From Gemmatimonadota bacterium (GTDB lineage: Bacteria > Gemmatimonadota > Gemmatimonadetes > Gemmatimonadales > GWC2-71-9): a stretch of DNA of 9,504 nt. This document shows, one piece after another, positions 1-6,141 of the stretch. The notes under the pieces were generated by a model. It was not told where the DNA came from. It saw nothing but the letters and a program-made list of their open reading frames with translations, and ran no database searches. Location of the stretch: the NCBI GenBank assembly GCA_003220905.1, contig QHTS01000100.1, forward strand, positions 1-9,504, written 5' to 3'. The stretch's first letter is position 1. Every line of letters starts with the position of its first letter. The translations under genes and the position numbers were made by a program.

Positions 1-6
1 CATGAG

Positions 7-104
7 AATGCGGAATGCGGAATGCGGAGTGCGGAATGAAAGTGCGACCGTCGGGCCCGACGCGTGTCAGTCGATTCCGCATTCCGAATTCCGCACTCCG
101 CACT
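7..104. repeat. Heptamer-repeat inverted repeat upstream of ftcD
   Basis: The left arm (7-37) is made of tandem GAATGCG-type heptamers, four copies at 6-33 plus part of a fifth. The right arm (74-104) carries the same heptamer in the opposite orientation (ATTCCGC, with ATTCCGA and ACTCCGC variants). Aligning one arm with the reverse complement of the other gives 27 of 31 identical positions. A transcript could therefore fold into a long imperfect hairpin with a loop of about 36 nt. The right arm ends just before the ftcD ribosome-binding site, so the element would lie in the ftcD leader. No open frame here looks like a real protein. From memory, this type of repeat is scattered between genes of GC-rich uncultured bacteria; that cannot be tested from this window. 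Confidence 0.85.
49..62. repeat. Perfect 14-bp palindrome in the repeat loop
   Basis: CGTCGGGCCCGACG reads identically on both strands and lies in the spacer between the two heptamer arms. It could be a dimeric-regulator site for ftcD or a nested small stem. In DNA this GC-rich a chance palindrome is possible, and no recognised operator consensus matches it. Confidence 0.5.
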
Positions 105-114
105 AGAGGTATCG

Positions 115-1581
115 ATGCCCGCTCCGCTCATAGAATGCGTGCCCAACTTTTCGGAGGGCCGCAACGCCGCGACCATCGAGGCCCTCCGCACGGCGCTCGC
201 CAGCGTCCCCGGCGTCCGGCTGCTCGACGTCCAAGCGGACGCCGCCCACAACCGCTCGGTGTTCACATTCGTGGCGCCGCCCGACGCGAGCGTCGAGGCG
301 GCCCTCGCCGCCATGCGCGTCGCGACCGAGCGGATCGATCTCTCGCGGCACACCGGCGAGCATCCCCGGATGGGCGCGACCGACGTCGTGCCGTTCGTGC
401 CGGTGCGCGACGCGACGATGGACGACTGCGTCGCGCTCGCCCGCCGGCTCGCCCAACGCGCCGCTGCCGAGCTCCTGATCCCCATCTATCTCTACGCGAA
501 GGCGGCCACCCGCCCAGAGCGGGAGCGCCTGCCCGACATCCGGAAAGGCGAGTTTGAAGCCTTGCGTGATCGCATCGGGAAGGATCCGGCCGCCGATCCC
601 GATTTCGGACCCAGGCGGATCCACCCCACCGCCGGCGCGACGGCGATCGGCGCGCGGCCGTTCCTCGTCGCGTTCAACATCTATCTCGATACGAGCGACG
701 TCAGGATCGCGCAGGATATCGCGAAGCGGATCCGCACGTCGAGCGGCGGGCTCCCGGCCGTGCAGGCCTCGGGGTTCGAAGTGGGGGGGAACGCTCAGGT
801 ATCGATGAATCTGCTCGACATCGACACGACGTCCCCGGCGACGGTGTTCGCCGCCGTCGAATCGGCGGCCCGGCAGCGCGGCGTGGGAATCCTGAAGAGT
901 GAGGTGGTGGGTCTGATCCCGGAGCGCGCAGTCCTCGGCGCGGGGGCGGCCTCTCTGAAGCTCTCCGATCCCGAGGCTCACCTGCTCGAGCCGAAGATCA
1001 GCGCTGCCGAGGGACCGACCCTCGATGGCTGGCTCGACGAGCTGGCGGGCGGCGCGCCGGCGCCCGGCGGCGGGAGCGCCGCGGCGCTGGCGGCCGCGCT
1101 CGCCGGCGCCCTAGTGGCCATGGTGGCGCGGCTCACCCTGGGTCGAAAGGCATACGGCGGCGTCCAGGCTCGGGTGGCGGAGATCCTCGCGGAAGCGGAA
1201 GCGCTCCGCTCCCAGCTGCGGCGTCTCGCGGATGACGACGCGGTGGCGTACACCCGGGTGAGCGCGGCGTACGAGCTCCCGAAAGACTCACCGGCCCGGA
1301 GTCGCGCGGTGGACGAGGCGCTCGTCGGGGCGGCGCACACGCCCCTCGCGATGGCCCGCGGCGCCGTGCGCCTGGTGGCGCTCGCGCGGGAAATCGGGAC
1401 GATCGGCAACCGGAACGCGAATTCCGACGCCAGGGTCGCCGAGGCGCTCGCCGGCGCGGCGCTCGCGGGGGCGCTGGAGAACGTCAAGGTGAACGTGGGG
1501 TCCCTGTCGGAGCCGGGACTCGGGAAGTCGCTGCTCCAGGAGGCAGAGGGCCTGGCGCGGACCGTCAGTCCGCCGTCGTGA
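115..1581 (+). CDS. ftcD: Bifunctional glutamate formiminotransferase / formimidoyltetrahydrofolate cyclodeaminase
   Basis: The 488-residue protein moves the formimino group of N-formimino-glutamate to tetrahydrofolate, then releases ammonia to give 5,10-methenyl-THF. This is the last stage of one histidine-degradation route and it feeds the one-carbon pool. The N-terminal transferase half shows ECVPNFSEG (7-15) and HTGEHPRMGATDVVPF (79-94). His83 aligns with the catalytic His82 that I recall from the mammalian enzyme. The transferase C-terminal domain runs to about residue 298. The cyclodeaminase domain (about 302-485) shows APAPGGGSAAALAAAL, DDDAVAY and GNRNANSDARVA. ATG 115 is preferred because family members begin a few residues before ECVPNFSEG and AGAGGT lies at 105-110; a GTG at 64 falls inside the repeat. 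Many bacteria have the two activities as separate genes, so the fusion is notable. It is convergent with map, overlapping its stop by 17 bp, and no hut genes are visible. Confidence 0.95.
   Translation: MPAPLIECVPNFSEGRNAATIEALRTALASVPGVRLLDVQADAAHNRSVFTFVAPPDASVEAALAAMRVATERIDLSRHTGEHPRMGATDVVPFVPVRDATMDDCVALARRLAQRAAAELLIPIYLYAKAATRPERERLPDIRKGEFEALRDRIGKDPAADPDFGPRRIHPTAGATAIGARPFLVAFNIYLDTSDVRIAQDIAKRIRTSSGGLPAVQASGFEVGGNAQVSMNLLDIDTTSPATVFAAVESAARQRGVGILKSEVVGLIPERAVLGAGAASLKLSDPEAHLLEPKISAAEGPTLDGWLDELAGGAPAPGGGSAAALAAALAGALVAMVARLTLGRKAYGGVQARVAEILAEAEALRSQLRRLADDDAVAYTRVSAAYELPKDSPARSRAVDEALVGAAHTPLAMARGAVRLVALAREIGTIGNRNANSDARVAEALAGAALAGALENVKVNVGSLSEPGLGKSLLQEAEGLARTVSPPS
1557..1573. 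other. Short hairpin across the convergent ftcD/map ends
   Basis: GCGGAC (1557-1562) and GTCCGC (1568-1573) pair perfectly around a 5-nt loop that contains the map stop codon. The stem would form in both transcripts. There is no T-tract on either side, so it is not a standard intrinsic terminator. It is the only stem I noticed at the exact meeting point of the two genes. It may be chance in GC-rich DNA, or a weak barrier where transcripts collide. Confidence 0.3.
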
Positions 1582-2326
1582 GCACCCGCGGCGGCTCGCC
1601 GCTCTCGAGAACGGCCACGGTATGCTCGAAGTGGGCGGACAGCGACCCATCCTCGGTCACCACGGTCCACTTGTCGTCCAGGGTGCGGATGTCCGCGCCG
1701 CCGACGTTCACCATCGGCTCGATGGCGAGCGTCATGCCGGGCATGAGCCGGGGGCCCCGCTTCGGCTTGCCGTAGTTCGGCACCTGCGGATCCTCGTGGA
1801 ACGCCGAGCCGATCCCGTGCCCGACCAGCTCCCGTACCACCGAGTAGCCCGCTCCCTCCGCCACCTCCTGCACGGCGTGGCCGATGTCGCCCACGTGATT
1901 TCCGGCCCGCGCCTGGGCGACGCCCGCCGCCAGGGCCTCCTGGGTCACCGCGAGCAACCGCTCCGCCTGGGGGCTCACCTTCCCGACGGGGAAGGTCGCG
2001 GCGGAGTCCGCGTGCAGGCCGTCGAGCCACACGCCGACGTCCACGCTCAGGAGGTCCCCTTCCTTGAGGACGCGGCGCGACGACGGGATGCCGTGGACGA
2101 CCTCCTGGTTGATCGACGTGCACAGGGTGGCGGGGAAGTCGTACAGTCCCTTGAACGACGGACGGGCGCCCGGGTGCGAGCGGATGAAGTCCTCGGCGGC
2201 GCGATCGAGCTGCTCGGTGGACACGCCGGGGCGCACGTGACGTGCGACCAGAGCCAGCGTTTCCGCGACGATGCGGCCCGCGGCGGCCATCGTCTCGATC
2301 TCGCGCGGCGACTTGATGGTGATCAT
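1565..2326 (-). CDS. map: Methionine aminopeptidase, type I
   Basis: The 253-residue cytosolic metalloprotease removes the initiator methionine from nascent proteins when the second residue is small. All five metal ligands are present in family spacing: Asp96 and Asp107 (within DVGVWLDGLHAD), His170 (VGHGIG), Glu203 (AIEP) and Glu234 (HFEHT). The substrate-binding His78 (EVVHGIP) is also there. Each sits one residue before its E. coli counterpart. There is no N-terminal zinc-finger or SH3-binding extension, which places it in the plain bacterial class. Its ATG overlaps the adk stop as ATGA and no Shine-Dalgarno is visible, so translation is probably coupled to adk. It is the last gene of the operon: the infA-rpmJ-rpsM group that often follows is absent, and ftcD meets it head-on. 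Confidence 0.98.
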   Translation of the reverse strand: MITIKSPREIETMAAAGRIVAETLALVARHVRPGVSTEQLDRAAEDFIRSHPGARPSFKGLYDFPATLCTSINQEVVHGIPSSRRVLKEGDLLSVDVGVWLDGLHADSAATFPVGKVSPQAERLLAVTQEALAAGVAQARAGNHVGDIGHAVQEVAEGAGYSVVRELVGHGIGSAFHEDPQVPNYGKPKRGPRLMPGMTLAIEPMVNVGGADIRTLDDKWTVVTEDGSLSAHFEHTVAVLESGEPPRVLTTAD

Positions 2327-2886
2327 CGCCCGATGACGCGCTGGATCTCGGTCGCGATCTCGTCGACGGTGCCGGTCCCGGGTACGCGATGCACGATGCC
2401 GCGTTGGGCGAAGTGGGCGATGAGCGGGGCGGTGTCGCGCTGGTACACCTGGAGCCGGGTCTTGACGGCTTCCGCGGTGTCGTCGGACCGGCTTTCCTGC
2501 ACCGCCCGGGCCTTCAGCCGGCGGACCAGCTCCTCCTCGGGCACGTCGAGCAGCAGGATGTGGTTCAAGCGCTGGCCGCGCTCTGCGAGGGTGCGATCCA
2601 CGAGCTCGGCCTGGGCGGCGGTGCGGGGGAAGCCGTCGAGCACCGCTCCCTGCTGCGCCTCGGGCTTCGCGAGCTCTTCCTTGATCAGGGAGAGAATGAC
2701 GGCGTCGGGGACGAGTTTGCCGTCGTCCATGAACTTCTTGGCCTCGCGAGCGAGCGGCGTACCGGCATGGACCGCGGCGCGGAGGATGTCGCCCGTCGTG
2801 ATCTTCGGCAGCCCGAGCCGCTCCGCGAGGATCTTGCCCTGTGTGCCCTTCCCCGAGCCCGGCGCGCCTAAGAGGAGGATGAACAC
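2323..2886 (-). CDS. adk: Adenylate kinase, short-LID form
   Basis: The enzyme interconverts ATP + AMP and 2 ADP in the cytosol. At 187 residues it is shorter than the approximately 214-residue E. coli protein. The P-loop GAPGSGKGTQ is at 7-16, TTGDILR (AMP site) at 30-36 and DGFPRT at 84-89. The LID region is reduced to RLKARAVQESRSDD (123-136). Its Arg127, Arg133 and Asp135-Asp136 have the spacing of short adenylate kinases such as vertebrate AK1, so the approximately 27-residue LID insert, with or without zinc, is missing. The start is GTG at 2886, right before the FILLLGAPG strand and 7 nt after the secY stop. The preceding Shine-Dalgarno is weak (TAGG), which suggests dependence on secY translation. 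The 3' end overlaps map by 4 nt. secY-adk-map is the usual order. Confidence 0.98.
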   Translation of the reverse strand: MFILLLGAPGSGKGTQGKILAERLGLPKITTGDILRAAVHAGTPLAREAKKFMDDGKLVPDAVILSLIKEELAKPEAQQGAVLDGFPRTAAQAELVDRTLAERGQRLNHILLLDVPEEELVRRLKARAVQESRSDDTAEAVKTRLQVYQRDTAPLIAHFAQRGIVHRVPGTGTVDEIATEIQRVIGR

Positions 2887-2893
2887 CGCACGC

Positions 2894-4207
2894 CTACATG
2901 TACCGCTGGCGGCCGCGGAACTTGACCCGCCCTTCTTTCATGAACCCATCGTAATGGCGCAACAGCAGGTGCTGCTGCACCTGCGTGACGGTGTCGAGCG
3001 CGACACCCACCACGATGAGCAGCGCGGTGCCGCCGAAGCCGAACGGCATGTTGAAGGTGTTCGACACCACGATCGGCAGCATGGCGACGACCGTCAGGAA
3101 GATGGCACCGGGGAACGTGATGCGGGACAGCACGTCGTCGATGTAGTCGGCCGTGGCGGCGCCGGGCTTCACGCCCGGGATGAAGCCGCCCTGCTTCTTC
3201 AGGTTCTCCGCCAGGTCGACGGGATTGAAGATGATGGACGTGTAGAAGTACGCGAAGAAAATGATCAGCAGCGCGCTCGTGATCAGGTACACCGGCGACG
3301 TGACGCTGAAGTACTCGGCGAGGTGCTTCAGGGTCTGATTGCCGCTGAAGGCGGCGATCGTCCCGGGGACGATGATGAGCGACTGGGCGAAGATGATGGG
3401 CATCACGTTCGCCGTGTTGAGGCGCAGCGGAATGAACGTCTTCTGGCCCTCGCGGATCCGGCCTCGCCCCATCACCTTGCGCGGGATTTGAATGGGGATG
3501 CGCCGCGCCGCGACCGTGACCGCCACCGTGCCGGCGACCACGAGCACCATGACCGCGAGCACGATGATGAGCTTCGGGAACGTGAGGCTGCGCGCCTGGA
3601 GCGCGTCGATGGTGCGGATCGTCTCGGGCCAGATCCGCTCCACGATCGAGAAGAAGATCAGGAGGCTCGCCCCGTTGCCGATGCCGCGCTCCGTGATCTG
3701 CTCGCCCAGCCACATGACGAAGACACCGCCCGTGGTGAGCGTCAGCACGGTGGTCAACCGGAAGAAGAACCCCGGCGTCGCCACCGCCCCCGGGATCTGC
3801 TCGGTGAAGAGCCCGTAGCCGTAGGCCTGGAACAGGCACAGGACGACGGTGAGGTACCGCGTCCACTGCGTGAGCTTTTTCCGGCCCTCCTCGTCGCGCT
3901 GCATCTTCTCGACGATCGGGAATACGGGCGCGGCCAGCTGGAAGACGATGCTCGCCGAGATGTACGGCATGATACCGAGCGCGAACACCGTCGCGCGGCC
4001 GAAGCTCCCGCCCGCGAACAGGTCGTACAGGCTGAACAGCGTGCCCTGACCCTGGTTCCGCAGGAAGTCGGCGAGGGCCTGGACGTTCACGCCGGGGGTC
4101 GCGATGTGCGCCCCGATGCGGTACACGACGAGGCACAGGAGCGTGAAGAGGATCTTTTCCTTCAGCTCCGGCACTTTGAACAGGTTCGGCAGCCGCGGCG
4201 CGGTCAT
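2894..4207 (-). CDS. secY: Preprotein translocase subunit SecY
   Basis: This is the central channel of the SecYEG translocon in the inner membrane, which accepts polypeptides from SecA or the ribosome. The 437-residue length is normal. I count ten hydrophobic segments, at about 17-35, 72-93, 117-136, 150-167, 179-193, 211-233, 266-286, 304-325, 363-384 and 391-410. Family landmarks are TERGIGNGASLLIF (172-185), the basic cytosolic loop IPIQIPRKVMGRGR (237-250) before TM7, the ribosome/SecA-binding loop IIFNPVDLAENLKKQGGFIP (325-344), and the tail RHYDGFMKEGR (417-427). The ATG is fused to the rplO stop as ATGA with no Shine-Dalgarno upstream, so initiation is probably by translational coupling. 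SecE and SecG are not in the window. Confidence 0.99.
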   Translation of the reverse strand: MTAPRLPNLFKVPELKEKILFTLLCLVVYRIGAHIATPGVNVQALADFLRNQGQGTLFSLYDLFAGGSFGRATVFALGIMPYISASIVFQLAAPVFPIVEKMQRDEEGRKKLTQWTRYLTVVLCLFQAYGYGLFTEQIPGAVATPGFFFRLTTVLTLTTGGVFVMWLGEQITERGIGNGASLLIFFSIVERIWPETIRTIDALQARSLTFPKLIIVLAVMVLVVAGTVAVTVAARRIPIQIPRKVMGRGRIREGQKTFIPLRLNTANVMPIIFAQSLIIVPGTIAAFSGNQTLKHLAEYFSVTSPVYLITSALLIIFFAYFYTSIIFNPVDLAENLKKQGGFIPGVKPGAATADYIDDVLSRITFPGAIFLTVVAMLPIVVSNTFNMPFGFGGTALLIVVGVALDTVTQVQQHLLLRHYDGFMKEGRVKFRGRQRYM

Positions 4208-4734
4208 CGGGGGCTCAAACTCGCGATGGTGCCGCCCGCCTGCTCGATCTTCGAGCGGGCCGAGGCCGACACCGTCACGCCCTTCACACTGAACTTGCGT
4301 TGCACGTCACCCATGCCGAGCAGCTTGATGGGGCGGTCCGGCCGGCGCACCAGCCCGGCGCCGAACAGCGTCTCCGGCGTGACCTCGACGCCCTCGGCGA
4401 GCTTGCCCAGGTGCCGGACGTTGACCACCTGCGCCGGCTGCTTGAACGGGTTCGTGAAGCCCCGCTTCGGAATGCGGCGGATGAGCGGCATCTGCCCGCC
4501 CTCGAAGCCGGGACGCGTCTGCCCGCCCGTGCGCGCCGTCTGGCCCTTGCCGCCACGGCCCGCCGTCTTGCCGATCCCCGAGCCCGGCCCGCGGCCCTTG
4601 CGGATGCGCGCGCGATGCGAGCCGGGTGGCCTCCGGAGGCTCGACAGCGTGATGTGCGGGAGCTCGGGCCTCGGCGCCTTCGCCCGCGGCTTCCGCTTTG
4701 GCCTTGCCCTCGTCTTCGCCTTCGGCTTCGCCAT
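4204..4734 (-). CDS. rplO: 50S ribosomal protein L15
   Basis: L15 is a late-assembling large-subunit protein that threads a long extended arm into 23S rRNA. The 176-residue product contains the conserved glycine-rich arm KGRGPGSGIGKTAGRGGKGQ (46-65), GFEGGQMPLIRRIPKRGF (76-93) and the globular C-terminal domain ending in SKIEQAGGTIASLSPR. The family usually starts near ITLSSLR, which here is residue 28. The first 27 residues are an added basic tail rich in Lys, Arg, Pro and Ala. The start is well supported: an AGGGG at 4743-4747 lies 8 nt ahead of the ATG, and the rpmD stop is only 3 nt upstream. The gene ends in a 4-nt overlap with secY. Confidence 0.98.
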   Translation of the reverse strand: MAKPKAKTRARPKRKPRAKAPRPELPHITLSSLRRPPGSHRARIRKGRGPGSGIGKTAGRGGKGQTARTGGQTRPGFEGGQMPLIRRIPKRGFTNPFKQPAQVVNVRHLGKLAEGVEVTPETLFGAGLVRRPDRPIKLLGMGDVQRKFSVKGVTVSASARSKIEQAGGTIASLSPR

Positions 4735-4737
4735 CGC

Positions 4738-5010
4738 CTATTCCCCTGCCTTTGCCTTCGCGGGTGTCACCTCGACCAGGTGGCGCACCTGATACAGCAT
4801 GCCCCGGAGCGACGGGCGATCCTTCTGCACCACGACGGCCTGGTGGTGCTTCAAGCCCAGCGCTTCGAGCGTGCGCCGCTCGAACGCCGGCCGACCGATC
4901 CCGGAACGGACCTGAAGGATCCGCAGGTCGCCTTTGCCGGGCGGCGGCAGCGGCCGGTCGCGGCCCGGCTTGCGCTTGCGGTATTTCCGTGTGGGCGGCA
5001 GCCTAGCCAT
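4738..5010 (-). CDS. rpmD: 50S ribosomal protein L30
   Basis: L30 is a small large-subunit protein that binds 23S rRNA. The 90-residue product has the L30 core from about residue 28: LRILQVRSGIGRPAFERRTL, LEALGLKHH, and RGMLYQVRHLVEV near the end. Bacterial L30 is usually about 60 residues and begins directly at the first strand. Here a 26-residue tail rich in Arg, Lys and Pro (MARLPPTRKYRKRKPGRDRP onward) precedes it, and a short AKAKAGE tail follows. The start is well supported: AGGAGG at 5017-5022 sits 6 nt before the ATG, and the start overlaps the rpsE stop as ATGGCTAG (5003-5010). Confidence 0.97.
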   Translation of the reverse strand: MARLPPTRKYRKRKPGRDRPLPPPGKGDLRILQVRSGIGRPAFERRTLEALGLKHHQAVVVQKDRPSLRGMLYQVRHLVEVTPAKAKAGE

Positions 5011-5767
5011 GGACGGCCTCCTGCCGGGCCCTGTAATGGATCGCCTCGAGCTCGACGCCGCGCTCCTTAGCGACCCGCCGCGCCGTCGTGAGGTGCTGGA
5101 GCGCATCCAGTGTGGCCCGCACCATGTTGTGCGGGTTGGTGGAGCCGAGGCTCTTGGTGAGGATGTCGCGCACGCCGGCGCACTCGAGCACCGCGCGCAC
5201 CGGGCCGCCCGCGATGACGCCGGTTCCGGACGCGGCCGGCTTGAGCAGCACCCGCCCGGCACCGTGGTGACCGATGATCTCATGCGGGATGGTCGTGCCC
5301 GCGAGCGGGACCTCGACTAGGCGGCGGCGGGCAGCTTCGACGGCCTTGCGCACCGCCTCGCTCACCTCGTTCGCCTTGCCGGTGGCGATCCCGACACGTC
5401 CCTGCCCGTCGCCCACGGCGACGAGCGCGTTGAAGCCGAAGCGCCGGCCGCCCTTCACGACCTTCGCGACGCGGTTGATGGAAATCACGTTCTCGACGAG
5501 CCCGTCGCCCTCGCGCTGCCGCTCGCTCGAGTCGCGCCGCTCCCCGCCCCGCCCCCGCCCCCGGCCCCCCCGGCCCCTTCCCCGTCCTCCACCACCGCCT
5601 CCGCCTCCACCCCCACCCCCACCCCCACCTCCACCACCTGCACCACCTGCACCACCCGGAGCCCCGGCAGGACGCTCTTCGTGCGCCGCCTCGCCACCCG
5701 CGTGCGCCGTCTCCGCCGGCTCAATCGTCCCCGGGCCTGACGGCCCGGGCTGTTGTTCGTTCGTCAT
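5003..5767 (-). CDS. rpsE: 30S ribosomal protein S5 with long glycine-rich N-terminal extension
   Basis: S5 lies on the solvent side of the 30S subunit near the mRNA entry region and affects decoding accuracy. The core (about 90-254) is typical: LVENVISINRVAKVVKGGRR, FGFNALVAVGDG, GRVGIATGKANEV, then GTGVIAGGPVRAVLECAGV and SLGSTNPHNMVRATLDAL. The VKGGR loop, where spectinomycin-resistance changes occur in other bacteria, looks normal. The product is 254 residues against about 167 in E. coli. The extra N-terminal part has an acidic/Ala/Pro region, 18 consecutive glycines (44-61), an RG-rich tract (62-75) and a charged linker. The start is supported by the TAATG junction with rplR and a GGAG 6-7 nt upstream. 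The glycine codons mix GGT, GGA, GGG and GGC, unlike the GC-ending codons elsewhere. The gene overlaps rpmD by 8 nt. Confidence 0.97.
   Translation of the reverse strand: MTNEQQPGPSGPGTIEPAETAHAGGEAAHEERPAGAPGGAGGAGGGGGGGGGGGGGGGGGGRGRGRGGRGRGRGGERRDSSERQREGDGLVENVISINRVAKVVKGGRRFGFNALVAVGDGQGRVGIATGKANEVSEAVRKAVEAARRRLVEVPLAGTTIPHEIIGHHGAGRVLLKPAASGTGVIAGGPVRAVLECAGVRDILTKSLGSTNPHNMVRATLDALQHLTTARRVAKERGVELEAIHYRARQEAVHG
5582..5658 (-). repeat. Glycine-codon microsatellite in rpsE
   Basis: On the coding strand this stretch is a GGN codon array. It contains three perfect GGGGGT-type hexamers (CCCCCA on the plus strand, 5610-5627) and two GGTGGTGCA nonamers followed by the variant GGTGGTGGA (about 5631-5657). 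The G runs lie on the mRNA-like strand, so the transcript could form a G-quadruplex. Short-period arrays of this kind change length by replication slippage. Every unit is a multiple of three, so length changes would keep the reading frame. Confidence 0.8.
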
Positions 5768-6138
5768 TAGAGCTCCAATCCGCCTTTGCGAGCGCCCTCG
5801 GCCACGGCCTTCACGCGCCCGTGATACTGGTAGCCGCCGCGGTCGAACACGACCTTGGTGATCCCCTTTTCCTTGGCCTTGGCCGCGACGAGCCGTCCCA
5901 ACCCGAAGCTCTTGGCGGTCTTGCCCTTGCCGTCGACTTGGAGGCCCTCGGAAGTGTCCGCCGCCCCCACCAGCGTGACGCCACGCGAATCGTCCACGAT
6001 CTGCGCGTAGATGTGCTTCGAGGAGCGGAACACGACGAGGCGCGGCCGCTCCGCGCTGCCCGCCACCTTGCGACGCACCCGCAAGTGCCGCCGGTAGCGG
6101 CGGTTCTCCTGCGTCCGCATTTTATGAATCGTTCGCAT
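5767..6138 (-). CDS. rplR: 50S ribosomal protein L18
   Basis: L18 binds 5S rRNA together with L5 and helps place it in the central protuberance. The 123-residue product has the basic N-terminal arm ENRRYRRHLRVRRKVAGSAE (11-30), RPRLVVFRSSKHIYAQIVDD (31-50), and the C-terminal signature GITKVVFDRGGYQYHGRVKA (92-111). It ends in GLEL; E. coli L18 ends in GLQF. The first ATG (6138) lies 3 nt after the rplF stop, with a weak AGGCGG about 11 nt upstream. An in-frame ATG at 6120 would give a 117-residue protein, equal in length to E. coli L18, but it has no Shine-Dalgarno. I keep the first start. The stop overlaps the rpsE start as TAATG, which favours coupling. Confidence 0.97.
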   Translation of the reverse strand: MRTIHKMRTQENRRYRRHLRVRRKVAGSAERPRLVVFRSSKHIYAQIVDDSRGVTLVGAADTSEGLQVDGKGKTAKSFGLGRLVAAKAKEKGITKVVFDRGGYQYHGRVKAVAEGARKGGLEL

Positions 6139-6141
6139 CGG

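Noticed and set aside
6..104. Possible CRISPR array in the heptamer repeats
   Set aside because: The units are 7 bp, directly tandem and then inverted, with no regular spacers and no cas genes nearby.
15..557. Small gene starting in the left repeat arm
   Set aside because: Its first residues simply translate the heptamer repeat and the rest overlaps ftcD in another frame.
103..981. Minus-strand open frame opposite ftcD
   Set aside because: ftcD has clear family motifs over its whole length, and the reverse frame has none.
1588..1602. GCGGCG-GCT-CGCCGC stem inside the end of map as terminator
   Set aside because: It is within coding sequence, has no T-tract, and such stems are common by chance in this composition.
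1622..4792. A very long open frame (over 1000 codons) on the plus strand, antisense to map, adk, secY and rplO
   Set aside because: It lies opposite four certain genes, is dominated by Arg/His/Asp/Glu-rich sequence typical of antisense frames in GC-rich DNA, and shows no recognisable domain.
5500..5767. The S5 glycine tract as a frameshift or assembly artefact
   Set aside because: The frame runs unbroken from a TAATG-coupled ATG into the conserved core, and the array units are multiples of three.
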